The notes: a model not told the origin generated them from the sequence alone. A stretch of 45,083 bases of DNA from Chloroflexota bacterium (GCA_003670745.1 QWQR01000005.1:1-45083); one strand, 5' to 3'; shown: positions 31,018-40,328, numbered from the stretch's first letter. A program made the numbers and translations.

Positions 31018-31047
31018 CGTGAAGCCCTCCTTACTGGATCTCGGAGT

Positions 31048-32397
31048 CTACTCGCCCGCGGGGGTGGCAGGGCGTGCCGGGCCCCAGGCGGGCCAGGCAT
31101 CGGCGTGGGCGTCGAGCCACTCGTCCACGAGGCGCTCCACCACCAGGGATCGGCGTAGCGAGGCGCGGATCGCACGGCGCCCCCGTTCTGAGGCGAGGTA
31201 GCGCTCGAGTGCCTTCTGCCCCTGCGCCTGCGGCTTGGCGCGCGCGACCTCGTCGTCGACCAGCGCCTCGGGGACCTCAACCTTCTCGGCCCCCGCAACG
31301 GCGGAGAGGACGAGCAGGGTTCTGGCGCGTCGCTCGCCGCGCTCGCGCAGTTCAGCGCGAAGGGTCTCGGCACTCTTCTCGGTGGCGGCGAGGTACTGCT
31401 CGAAGCTGATCCCCTGTCGCGCGACGGAGCGGGCGAGTTCGTCGACGAGGCCGTCGACCTCCTCGTCGATCATCGGCTCGGGCACCTCAACGGTGGCGTT
31501 ATCCATGGCGTACTCGACCACGCGGTCGGCGAACTCGTGGCGACCACGATCCACCGCGCTCGCCTTGAGGCGCGTTAACACCTCGGCGCGAAGACCTGCG
31601 ACGTCTTGCACGTTGGCGACCTGCTTCGCAAAGTCGTCGTCGAGCGGCGGCGGGATGCGCGCGCGCAACTCGTGCACCTCGACCTCGAAGCGCGCGGCGA
31701 TGCCGCGGAGCGACTCCTCTTGATAGTCGTCGGGGAAGGTCACCTCGACGGTGCGCGTGTCGCCAGGGTGGGCGCCGACAAGCTGTGCCTCAAAGCCAGG
31801 GATCAGTCGCTCCGAACCGAGTACGAGCGGCATGCGCTCCGCCGCTCCGCCCTCAATCACTGCGCCGTTGTCGGCGCGGTAGCCGGCGAAGCCGATGATC
31901 GCGTAGTCGCCGAGCTCTGCGCCGCGTTCGGTCACCGCCTCAAGCTTGGCGTAGCCGTCGCGCAGATCGTCGATCACCGCGTCAACCTTCTTCTCGTCGG
32001 GCTCTTCGAACGATGGGGTGAACGTGAAGTTGCGATAGTCGCCGAGTTTCACCTCGGGGGGAACGGCAACGATCGCAACGAAGCTGTATGGCTCGCCCTC
32101 AACTACTGGGGCCGCGTCAACCTTCGGGCTGGTGAGCGGCATGGTGTCGGTGGCGATCACCGCTTCGCGGTATCCCTGTTCGACAAGGATCTCCGTCGCC
32201 TCGTCAAGGAGTCGCGCGCTTCCAGCGACCCGCTCGACCATTGAACGCGGGGCCTTGCCGGGGCGGAAGCCGGCGATCTTGGTGTGCTGCGCAACGTGGC
32301 GCACGGCGGCAGCGATCGCGGCGGCAACCTCCTCGGCGGAGGCGCTCACCTCGAGCTTGACGCTGCTCTTCGCTTCTGGGGTCGCGGTGAATTTCAT
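31048..32397 (-). CDS. tig: trigger factor
   Basis: Ribosome-binding region GFRPGKAPRSMVERV; PPIase-like and C-terminal regions; position upstream of clpP-clpX. Confidence 0.93.
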   Translation of the reverse strand: MKFTATPEAKSSVKLEVSASAEEVAAAIAAAVRHVAQHTKIAGFRPGKAPRSMVERVAGSARLLDEATEILVEQGYREAVIATDTMPLTSPKVDAAPVVEGEPYSFVAIVAVPPEVKLGDYRNFTFTPSFEEPDEKKVDAVIDDLRDGYAKLEAVTERGAELGDYAIIGFAGYRADNGAVIEGGAAERMPLVLGSERLIPGFEAQLVGAHPGDTRTVEVTFPDDYQEESLRGIAARFEVEVHELRARIPPPLDDDFAKQVANVQDVAGLRAEVLTRLKASAVDRGRHEFADRVVEYAMDNATVEVPEPMIDEEVDGLVDELARSVARQGISFEQYLAATEKSAETLRAELRERGERRARTLLVLSAVAGAEKVEVPEALVDDEVARAKPQAQGQKALERYLASERGRRAIRASLRRSLVVERLVDEWLDAHADAWPAWGPARPATPAGE

Positions 32398-32419
32398 AGG
32401 AGGAGAACCTTAGCGGAGA

Positions 32420-32506
32420 TGGTGGGCGAGGTCGGATTCGAACCGACACGCCGCAGAGCGGCACCGGCTCCTAAGGCCGACGCGTCTACCGTTTCGCCAC
32501 TCGCCC
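32420..32506 (-). tRNA. tRNA-Leu (TAG)
   Basis: Minus strand GGGCGAGTGGCGAAACGGTAGACGCGTCGGCCTTAGGAGCCGGTGCCGCTCTGCGGCGTGTCGGTTCGAATCCGACCTCGCCCACCA. Acceptor GGGCGAG/CTCGCCC, long variable arm, anticodon loop CTTAGGA, encoded CCA. Confidence 0.95.
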
Positions 32507-32926
32507 GCTCGCATCATCGGCCGCGGCGGCCGATCCGTCTAGCGGCGCCCCTGGCTTGTGCTCGCTGAGGAGGGCGTCGACCACCGCTCGCCCACCGCGC
32601 TCTGCCGCCGCAGCGGCGATGCCGGCGGCGAAGGAGGTTGCTGCTCCGCGGTGACGCTCAGCGTTCGCCCCCTCGGCGGGCACCTTCCCCCGCCTCCCGC
32701 CGAACCAGCGGATTGCAGCAAGTCCCGCGAGGGCCGCGAGGCCAATCGCGCGAAGCGGACGCTCGCGCAGCTCCTTGGCGAGGCCGCCGCTCGGCCGCAG
32801 TCGATCACCGATCGCGCGTGCGCCGTCGAGCGCCGCAGCGCGCGCCGTTGCAACCTCGTCGACACGTGCCGCAACGTCGCCGCGCCCCTCGAGCGCGCGG
32901 GCGCGACGACCTGGATCAATGCTCAT
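32486..32926 (-). CDS. hypothetical Ala-rich protein; 3' end overlaps tRNA-Leu
   Basis: 4-nt ATGA-type overlap with the upstream gene (32923) suggests translational coupling. Hydrophobic segment AIGLAALAGLAAIRWF. Confidence 0.6.
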   Translation of the reverse strand: MSIDPGRRARALEGRGDVAARVDEVATARAAALDGARAIGDRLRPSGGLAKELRERPLRAIGLAALAGLAAIRWFGGRRGKVPAEGANAERHRGAATSFAAGIAAAAAERGGRAVVDALLSEHKPGAPLDGSAAAADDASGRVAKR

Positions 32927-33672
32927 CGCGGATCCCCTTCGCCCTTCGCATCGCGATCACGCAGTCGATCGGCGACGCGCCGGAGTGCATCGGCAAGCGT
33001 TGCCGTGCCGCTGCGAATTGCACCGAGCGCCTCATCGGCGCTGCCGATCGCGGCGCCCACTTCGCCTGCCGCGCCGGCGATCACCTCTTCGCGCAGGCCT
33101 TCAACCGCGTCCATCGTCGCGCGGAACTCCGCCTCGCTGGCGAGCGGTCGGAAGCGATCGGTGAACCGCTGCGCGTCGAAGCTTGCAAGGCCAACGAGCA
33201 GATCAATGAGTAGTGCTGCGAGCGCAACGGTCACGGCGAGCCCAAGCGCAGGGCCGAGGCTCCAGTTCAGCGCGCCGAGGAGCGCCGCGCCAACCGCCGC
33301 GCCGATCACAAACGCGATCAGCAGTGAACGGCCGCGACGACTGCGATCGATGCGCAGCAGCGATGAGAGGATCCCGGTTGCGACGGCGAGGAGCGCGATC
33401 ACCAGGTGCGCGGCGCCCCACAGCGACGATCCGTAGAGCAGTTCGCCGAGCGTCAATGCAAGTGCAACGAGGAGTGCAACGAGCGCAGTGATAAGGAGCG
33501 AGGCGACCACGATCACGCCGATAACGAGCCCAACCAGGTCGCGCACGATCGCGCCGATCTCGGCGCGCAAGAGAGCCACGTGCCCACCGACGAGCGCGCG
33601 GAGCGCGTCGAGGAGTGCGAAGAGCTCGGCGGTAAAGGAGCCGGCCGCTCGCTCGCGCGGATCGCCGCTCAT
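32923..33672 (-). CDS. phage holin family (actinobacterial Holin-X / YqjE-like) membrane protein
   Basis: ELFALLDALRALVGGHVALLRAEIGAIVRDLVGLVIGVIVVASLLITALVALLVALALTLGELL. Confidence 0.65.
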   Translation of the reverse strand: MSGDPRERAAGSFTAELFALLDALRALVGGHVALLRAEIGAIVRDLVGLVIGVIVVASLLITALVALLVALALTLGELLYGSSLWGAAHLVIALLAVATGILSSLLRIDRSRRGRSLLIAFVIGAAVGAALLGALNWSLGPALGLAVTVALAALLIDLLVGLASFDAQRFTDRFRPLASEAEFRATMDAVEGLREEVIAGAAGEVGAAIGSADEALGAIRSGTATLADALRRVADRLRDRDAKGEGDPR

Positions 33673-34745
33673 GCGACGGTCAGCGTCGGGCCGCTCTCGT
33701 TCGCCGCGCGCACCGAGAGTCGCGCCGCAACCGCGCCCGCCAACTCCTTGAGCGCTGTGGCTGCAGGTCCGACCTCGCGCTGCGCGACGGCGGGGATCCC
33801 CGCGTCACCACCCTGGCGCACGGCGAGCTCAAGCGGAATGCGTCCGAGGTGGTCGAGCCCCTCCTCCTTCGCGAGGCGCTCAGCGCCGCCGCGACCGAAG
33901 ATCTCCGTCAGCTCGCCACAGTGTGGACAGGCGAACGAGGACATGTTTTCAACGATCCCAAGGATCGGAACGTTCATGCGTCGGAACATCGACAGCGCCT
34001 TCGCCACATCGGAGAGGGCGACATCTTGCGGCGTGGTGACGAGCACGGTGCCCGCGAGCGGCACCGCCTGCGCGAGTGTCAACTGCGCATCAGAGGTGCC
34101 GGGGGGCAGGTCGACGATGAGATAGTCGAGCTCGCCCCACTCCACGTCGCGAAGGAACTGCTGGATCGCGCCGCCGATCAGCGGGCCGCGCCACACGATC
34201 GGCTGCCCCTCTGGCACGAAGAACTGAATGGAGATGAGCTTCACCCCGTGGCGCTCAATCGGCTCGATCTTGCCGCCAGGGCTCGACTTCGGCGTGCCAG
34301 TCGCCCCCATCATCTGCGGGATGTTCGGCCCCGTGATGTCGGCGTCGAGGAGGCCGACGCGCGCGCCTGTTTGCGCGAGGGCAACGGCGAGATTCACCGA
34401 GACGGTGCTCTTGCCGACGCCGCCCTTGCCAGAGGCGACGGCGACCACGTTGCGAATGTTCGGCAAGAGTCGCTCAGGGGTTGACGCAGCGGCGCGCCGC
34501 ACCTTCGATCCCCAGCGCAGGTCGCGCAGATCGGCGCCGATCCCGTCGAGTGCGGCGCGAATGTCGCGCTCGATCACATCTTTAAGAGGACAGGCGGGGG
34601 TGGTCAGTTCGATCATCATCCCTACGGTCGAACCATCGACGGTGAGCTCCTTCACCATGTCGAGCGTAACAATGTCGCGGCCGAGCTCCGGCTCCTGGAC
34701 CCCACTGAGCGCCTGCATCACCGTCGCCTCTGTGATCGCGGCCAT
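33669..34745 (-). CDS. Mrp/NBP35-family iron-sulfur carrier ATPase
   Basis: DUF59-like N-terminus (ALSGVQEPELGRDIVTLDMV), ASGKGGVGKSTVSVNLA, FACPHCGE CxxC, DLPPGTSDAQLT. Confidence 0.94.
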   Translation of the reverse strand: MAAITEATVMQALSGVQEPELGRDIVTLDMVKELTVDGSTVGMMIELTTPACPLKDVIERDIRAALDGIGADLRDLRWGSKVRRAAASTPERLLPNIRNVVAVASGKGGVGKSTVSVNLAVALAQTGARVGLLDADITGPNIPQMMGATGTPKSSPGGKIEPIERHGVKLISIQFFVPEGQPIVWRGPLIGGAIQQFLRDVEWGELDYLIVDLPPGTSDAQLTLAQAVPLAGTVLVTTPQDVALSDVAKALSMFRRMNVPILGIVENMSSFACPHCGELTEIFGRGGAERLAKEEGLDHLGRIPLELAVRQGGDAGIPAVAQREVGPAATALKELAGAVAARLSVRAANESGPTLTVA

Positions 34746-34841
34746 CTCGCCTCCTCGCCGACTCTCGTCATCTTCGTCGCCTGCCTGGGCGCTGCCCCGC
34801 GCTGCATGGGCGGCACCCACTCATCGTACCTGCAACACCGT

Positions 34842-34870
34842 TTGACCCACCCCCTCACCCGTCCTACGCT
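34842..34870 (+). promoter_or_regulatory. candidate sigma70-type promoter for the pot operon
   Basis: TTGACC (34842-34847), 17-nt spacer, TACGCT (34865-34870), upstream of potA. Confidence 0.35.
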
Positions 34871-34927
34871 GCGTGCGACCGCCCCGCTCGGGGCCAAGGC
34901 GAAGACGCTGTGGAGGTGACCGGAAGG

Positions 34928-36025
34928 GTGGCTGACGTCGACGTACGACTGGTTGACGTAACCAAGCGCTTCGGCGATCAGGTCGCCGTAGACGGGATCA
35001 CCCTCGACGTCACCGACGGCGAGTTCTTCACCCTCCTCGGCCCATCGGGCTGCGGTAAGACCACGACGCTCCGCATGATCGGCGGCTTTGAGCAGCCGAG
35101 CTCCGGAACCATTGAGTTGCAGGGGCGCGACGTCACGAACCTCCCGCCGTACGAGCGTGACGTGAACACCGTCTTCCAGAGCTACGCGCTCTTCCCCCAC
35201 CTCTCGATCTTCGAGAACGTTGCCTTCGGCCTGCGCCGCAAGCACGTGAAGGGCGACGAGGTGAAGCAGCGCGTCGGCGAGGCGCTCGAGCTGGTGCAGC
35301 TCGTCGGATACGAGGCGCGAAAGCCGGGGCAGCTCTCCGGAGGCCAGGCGCAACGCGTCGCACTGGCGCGCGCCCTGGTGAATCGCCCCGCGGTACTGCT
35401 GCTCGATGAGCCGCTCGGCGCGCTTGACCTGAAGCTGCGCAAGCAGATGGGGATTGAACTGAAGCGCATCCAGCGCGAGGTCGGCATCACGTTTGTGTAT
35501 GTCACCCACGACCAGGAAGAGGCGATGACGATGTCGGATCGCATCGCCGTCATGAACAAGGGCCGCTACGAGCAGCTCGCGGGACCGGAGACGCTCTACG
35601 AGCGCCCGGCGACGCGCTTCGTCGCAGGATTCGTTGGCGCGAGCAACCTGCTTGAAGGGCGCGTCGGCAGCGACGGCGACATGTGGACGGTCACCCTGCC
35701 GAGCGGCGCCGTGGTGCGCGCGCCGAAGAGCCTCGGCGACATCGGCAGCGCGGGAGCGATCGGGGTGCGCCCCGAGAAGCTCGCCCTCCTCGAGCCAGGG
35801 CAGGAGTCGCGCGGCAACCGCCTCGACGGCGTAGTCGTTGACACCAGCTACCTCGGCGTGATCACGCAGTACGTCGTCGAGGGCGACGGAGGGCTGCGCC
35901 TTCTCGTCTCTGAGCAGAACGTCGACCGCACGACGCGCAGCGACACCTGGCGCCCTGGCGAACGGGTCGCCCTCACCTGGAAGCCCGACCACGGGTTCGT
36001 GGTCGGCGACAGCGCAAAAGCTTGA
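34928..36025 (+). CDS. potA: spermidine/putrescine-type ABC transporter ATP-binding protein
   Basis: LLGPSGCGKTTTLRMIGG, LSGGQAQRVALARAL, LLLDEPLGALD, TOBE-like C-terminus. GTG at 34928 chosen because GGAGGTGA precedes it; the ORF is open back to 34910. Confidence 0.92.
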   Translation: MADVDVRLVDVTKRFGDQVAVDGITLDVTDGEFFTLLGPSGCGKTTTLRMIGGFEQPSSGTIELQGRDVTNLPPYERDVNTVFQSYALFPHLSIFENVAFGLRRKHVKGDEVKQRVGEALELVQLVGYEARKPGQLSGGQAQRVALARALVNRPAVLLLDEPLGALDLKLRKQMGIELKRIQREVGITFVYVTHDQEEAMTMSDRIAVMNKGRYEQLAGPETLYERPATRFVAGFVGASNLLEGRVGSDGDMWTVTLPSGAVVRAPKSLGDIGSAGAIGVRPEKLALLEPGQESRGNRLDGVVVDTSYLGVITQYVVEGDGGLRLLVSEQNVDRTTRSDTWRPGERVALTWKPDHGFVVGDSAKA

Positions 36026-36074
36026 TTCAGGCGTAGGTAATTTGGTGGCAAAGCGAAAGCAGGAGGGTAAAAAG

Positions 36075-37286
36075 ATGACAGAGCAGACGAACCCGAAGGT
36101 CAACGCAACGAACGGCGGCGCGATCGATCGTCGCACCGTGCTGAAGCTTGGCGCGGTCGCTGGCACTGCAGCCTTCCTCGCCGCATGCGGCACCTCTGGT
36201 GGCTCCACCGAGCCGAGCGCGAGCGGCGGCGACACCACGCCGAGCGCCACGCTGAACTGGGCGAACTGGACCTACTACCTCGACGTCGACGACGGTGTCG
36301 ACACGGCAACCGCCGAGACGTCGGAGAGCCTGCGCCGCTTCAAGAAGGAGTACGGCACCACCGTCAACTATCGCGAGGACCTGCTCGATAACGACGAGTT
36401 CTTCGGCACGATCAAGGCGCCGCTTGAGGCGGGGCAAGACACCGGCTGGGACCTGGTGACGCCAACCACCTGGATGGCGAAGAAGATCATCGACCTCGGC
36501 TGGGCCGAGAAGCTCGACAAGTCACACATGCCGAACTTCGTCGCAAACCTCGCCGACGAGTTCCGCGGCCGCGCCGCCGACCCGTCAAACGACTATCTCG
36601 CCCCTTGGCAGTCGATCATGACTGGCCTCGGTGTGAACACCAAGAAGACGAAGCGCTTCACCAAGGTCTCTGGTCTCTGGGATCCGGCGCTCAAGGGGAA
36701 GATCTCCCTGCTCACCGAACTTCGCGACACCACGGGGCTCGTGATGCTCGGCAACGGAGCTGATCCGTCGAATCCGACGCGCGCCACGTTCGACGCGGCG
36801 ATCGCCACCCTACAGACGGCGATTGACTCGGGGCAGGTGCGCAAGATCACCGGCAACGGCTACACCGAGCTGCTGATCAACGACGCCGCGCTCGCGGCGA
36901 TCGCCTGGTCCGGCGACGTGGGCATCATCCAGGCCGACAAGCCTGAGCTCGAGTTCATCGTCCCCGACGAGGGCGGAATGTACGCGACCGACAACCTGCT
37001 GATCCCGAAGGGGGCGCAGCACAAGTACACCGCCGAGCTCTGGGTCGACTTTTACTATCGCCCCGAGATCGCAGCGATCGTCGAGGCGTACGTGAACTAC
37101 ATCTGCCCGGTGAAGGGTGTGTCGGAAGCGATCGCAAAGATTGACCCTGCGCTCGCCACCAACCCGCTGATCTTCCCCTCCGAAGAGACGAAGAAGCGTC
37201 TGCGCGTTTGGGGGAGCGTCTCCGCCGAGGACCAGGCCTACTTCGATGATCGCTTCAGCGCGATCGTTGAAGGCGTCAGCGCCTAA
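36075..37286 (+). CDS. potD: polyamine ABC transporter substrate-binding lipoprotein (PotD-like, Tat-type signal)
   Basis: AGGAGGG SD; DRRTVLKLGAVAGTAAFLAAC twin-Arg plus lipobox; LNWANWTYYLDVD; GWDLVTPTTWMAKKII. Confidence 0.9.
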   Translation: MTEQTNPKVNATNGGAIDRRTVLKLGAVAGTAAFLAACGTSGGSTEPSASGGDTTPSATLNWANWTYYLDVDDGVDTATAETSESLRRFKKEYGTTVNYREDLLDNDEFFGTIKAPLEAGQDTGWDLVTPTTWMAKKIIDLGWAEKLDKSHMPNFVANLADEFRGRAADPSNDYLAPWQSIMTGLGVNTKKTKRFTKVSGLWDPALKGKISLLTELRDTTGLVMLGNGADPSNPTRATFDAAIATLQTAIDSGQVRKITGNGYTELLINDAALAAIAWSGDVGIIQADKPELEFIVPDEGGMYATDNLLIPKGAQHKYTAELWVDFYYRPEIAAIVEAYVNYICPVKGVSEAIAKIDPALATNPLIFPSEETKKRLRVWGSVSAEDQAYFDDRFSAIVEGVSA

Positions 37287-37309
37287 CACTCAGCAACGAG
37301 GGGCGCAGG

Positions 37310-38179
37310 GTGGGGCTGATCCGACGCAACCCGGCCTTCACCCCGCTCCTGCTGCTCGCCCCTGGGCTTCTCTGGCTCGCCGCGTTCTATGTGGCACCGA
37401 ACGTGCAGATGTTCGCGAGCAGCTTCTGGAACGGCACCCTTGAGGGCGGCTTCAGCTTTAGCCTGGCTAACTGGACGAACTACCCCGATGCGCTGATCAA
37501 GTACCAGGAGCAGTACCTGCGCTCTATCGAGTACGGCTTTGTCGCGACACTCCTCTGCTTTGCGATCGCCTTCCCGCTCGCCTACTTCATCGCCTTCAAG
37601 GGGGGGCGGGCGCGCAACGTCCTCCTCTTCCTCGTCGTCGCGCCATTCTTCACCTCGTACCTGCTGCGCACGATCGGCTGGCGCACGATCCTCGGTGACG
37701 ACTCGATCATCCTTGGGCCGCTCAAGGCGCTCGGCGTCGTCGCCCCGGAGGCGCGCATCCTCGACACCCCGTTCGCGGTGATTGCCGGGATCGCCTACAA
37801 CTTCATCCCATTCATGATCCTGCCGATCTACGTCTCGCTCGAGAAGATCGATCGCCGCCTCCTTGAGGCGGCGCAGGATCTCTACGCGAGCGGCTGGGGC
37901 TCCTTCCGCCGCATCACGCTCCCCTTGGCGATCCCGGGTGTATTCGCCGGGTCGCTCCTCACCTTCATCCCGGCGATTGGCGACTTCATCAACGCGGAGC
38001 TGCTCGGCAACCCGGGGACCACGATGATCGGCAACGTGATTCAGCGGCAGTTCCTTGTGGTGCGCGACTACCCGACCGCCGCCGCGCTCAGCTTCATGCT
38101 CATGATCTTGATCCTCGCCGGCGTCGCCCTCTACGCGCGACTCCTCGGCACCGAAGAGCTCACCTCGACGGCGATCTGA
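37310..38179 (+). CDS. potB: polyamine ABC transporter permease
   Basis: Multi-TM; EAAQDLYASGWGSFRRITLPLAIPGVFAGSLLTFIPAIGDFI EAA motif. Confidence 0.92.
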   Translation: MGLIRRNPAFTPLLLLAPGLLWLAAFYVAPNVQMFASSFWNGTLEGGFSFSLANWTNYPDALIKYQEQYLRSIEYGFVATLLCFAIAFPLAYFIAFKGGRARNVLLFLVVAPFFTSYLLRTIGWRTILGDDSIILGPLKALGVVAPEARILDTPFAVIAGIAYNFIPFMILPIYVSLEKIDRRLLEAAQDLYASGWGSFRRITLPLAIPGVFAGSLLTFIPAIGDFINAELLGNPGTTMIGNVIQRQFLVVRDYPTAAALSFMLMILILAGVALYARLLGTEELTSTAI

Positions 38180-38991
38180 TGCGCGTTGTGCAGCGAGTCG
38201 CGAACTTCCTCGCCTCGCACCTCCTCGCCGTCTACGCGGCGGTCGCGCTCCTCTATCTCCTTGCGCCGATCGCGGCGGTCACCCTCTTTAGCTTCAACGA
38301 TCCGGTCGGCCGCTCGAACTACGCCTGGTCGTCGTTCACCTTCGACAACTGGCTGAGCCTCTTCCGCGACCCGACGCTCGTGCAGGCGGTCGGCACCTCG
38401 TTGCGCATCGCCCTCATCTCGACCACGATCGCAACGATCCTCGGCACGCTCATGGCGCTCGCCCTGGTGCGCTACCAGTTCCGCCTACGAAAGAGCATCG
38501 ACCTCTTCATCTTCCTGCCGCTCGCCACCCCTGAGATCGTGCTCGGCGCGTCGCTCCTCACCCTCTTCGTGACGCTGCGAATCCCGCTCGGCGACCTGAC
38601 CCTGATCTTGGCGCACGTGATGTTCAACGTGAGCTACGTCGTGGTGACGCTCAAGGCCCGACTCGCCGGCTTCGACATGCGCCTCGAGGAGGCGGCGGCG
38701 GATCTCGGCGCCAACCCGTTGCAGACCTTCTGGCGCATCACCTTCCCGCTGATCCTCCCTGGCATCGCCGCCGGTGCGCTGCTCGCCTTCGGCCTCTCGC
38801 TCGACGACTTCGTGATCACCCGCTTCAACGCTGGCCAAACCCAGACGTTCCCCGTCTACGTCTACCTGAAGGTCCAGAAGGGGATCCCACCGCAGGTGAA
38901 CGCCTTCGCCACCCTCTTCTTCTTCGCCACGGTCACGCTGGTCGCCGCCGCGGCTCTCTTGCAGCGCCGACGCGCTAACCTCTCCAAGTAA
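38179..38991 (+). CDS. potC: polyamine ABC transporter permease
   Basis: Multi-TM; EEAAADLGANPLQTFWRITFPLILPGIAAGALLAFGLSLDDFVIT. Confidence 0.92.
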   Translation: MRVVQRVANFLASHLLAVYAAVALLYLLAPIAAVTLFSFNDPVGRSNYAWSSFTFDNWLSLFRDPTLVQAVGTSLRIALISTTIATILGTLMALALVRYQFRLRKSIDLFIFLPLATPEIVLGASLLTLFVTLRIPLGDLTLILAHVMFNVSYVVVTLKARLAGFDMRLEEAAADLGANPLQTFWRITFPLILPGIAAGALLAFGLSLDDFVITRFNAGQTQTFPVYVYLKVQKGIPPQVNAFATLFFFATVTLVAAAALLQRRRANLSK

Positions 38992-40328
38992 TGGCAGCAT
39001 CAAAAGGGCTCCCCGATAAGAGCGTGATCGCCGCGGTCTGGTCACGCGCGGCGAACGTTGAGGTCGAGCGCGGCGAGGGTTCGTGGCTCATCGATCGCGA
39101 CGGTGAGCGCTGGCTCGACTACACCTCGGGGATCGGCGTAGTGAATACCGGCCACGCGCACCCGAAGGTTGCAGCGGCGATCGCCGCGCAGGCAACGAAA
39201 CTCATCCACGGCCAGCAGAACATCGTCTATCACGAGCCTGGGCTGCGACTCCACGATCGGCTCAGCCGCGTGCTCGACGGCGGCCCGTGGGGCGTCTTCT
39301 TGTCGAACTCGGGCTCCGAGGCGGTCGAGGCGGCGGTGAAGCTCGCCCGTCGCGCAACGAAGCGTCGCGTGATCCTCACCTTCCGCGGTGGCTATCACGG
39401 CCGCACCGCACAAACGATGGCGATGACAACGGCGAAGAACGTCTACCGCGGCCACTTTGAGCCGCTTCCCGGCTCGGTCTACTCCACCGCGTTCCCCTCC
39501 TGCTTCCGGGCACCCGTCGCCGCGCGCGACGCGAGCGCTGCAGGAAACTCTGGCTCATGCGCCGGCTGCAGCTGCCGCTGGGAGGATGAGTGGGACCTCA
39601 CCCTGCACACCATCGCCGACGCCGAAGATGTGGCCGCAGTGATCGTTGAGCCGATCCTCGGCGAGGGCGGCTACGTGGTCCCGCCCGCCGGATTCTTGCC
39701 ACGCCTCCGCGAGCTGACGCGCGAGCGCGGCATCCTGCTCATCGCCGACGAGATCCAAACCGGAATGGGGCGCACCGGCCGCATGTTCGCCGTGCAGCAC
39801 CAGGGCGTCGAGCCCGACATCCTCGTCTTCGCCAAGGGGATCGCCTCTGGCCTGCCGCTCTCGGGGATCATCGCGCGGCGCGATCTGATCGAGACATGGG
39901 CGCCAGGAACGCATGGCGGAACGTACGGTGGCAACGTGATCGCCTGCGCTGCAGCACTCGCAACGCTCGACGTGATGGAGGAGGAGCGACTCACCGAGAA
40001 CGCCGCGGAGCGCGGTGCGAAGTTCCTCGCCGGCCTCCGCGCACTCGCGCAGGGCCGACCAGCGATCGGCGACGTTCGCGGGCTCGGCCTCATGATCGCC
40101 CTTGAGTTTGTGAAGCCTGGCGAGGGCGACGGTCGCGTGCCGAACCCCGACGCGGTGAAGCGCGTTATCGCCGAGGCGAACAAGCGCAAGCTGCTGCTCC
40201 TCTCGGCCGGGTCTTACGCGCAGGTTATCCGCATTATTCCGCCGCTCGTCACCACCGCCGCAGAGGTTGATCTCGCGCTGAAGATCCTCGATGAGTCACT
40301 CGACGCAGCTGGGGTGAAGCGCGCCTAG
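38991..40328 (+). CDS. class III PLP aminotransferase (4-aminobutyrate/putrescine-type)
   Basis: SNSGSEAVEAAVKLAR, FRGGYHGRT, IVEPILGEGGYVVPP, ADEIQTGMGRTGRMFA, FAKGIASGLPLSG. Start overlaps the potC stop (TAATG). Confidence 0.92.
   Translation: MAASKGLPDKSVIAAVWSRAANVEVERGEGSWLIDRDGERWLDYTSGIGVVNTGHAHPKVAAAIAAQATKLIHGQQNIVYHEPGLRLHDRLSRVLDGGPWGVFLSNSGSEAVEAAVKLARRATKRRVILTFRGGYHGRTAQTMAMTTAKNVYRGHFEPLPGSVYSTAFPSCFRAPVAARDASAAGNSGSCAGCSCRWEDEWDLTLHTIADAEDVAAVIVEPILGEGGYVVPPAGFLPRLRELTRERGILLIADEIQTGMGRTGRMFAVQHQGVEPDILVFAKGIASGLPLSGIIARRDLIETWAPGTHGGTYGGNVIACAAALATLDVMEEERLTENAAERGAKFLAGLRALAQGRPAIGDVRGLGLMIALEFVKPGEGDGRVPNPDAVKRVIAEANKRKLLLLSAGSYAQVIRIIPPLVTTAAEVDLALKILDESLDAAGVKRA

Noticed and set aside
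32923-33672. Prophage remnant, suggested by the holin-like protein
   Set aside because: No other phage genes nearby. Holin-X/YqjE-like proteins are common chromosomal membrane proteins, and the tRNA-Leu shows no attachment-site duplication or integrase.
34718-36250. 510-aa minus-strand ORF
   Set aside because: Antisense to potA and the start of potD; no recognisable protein features.
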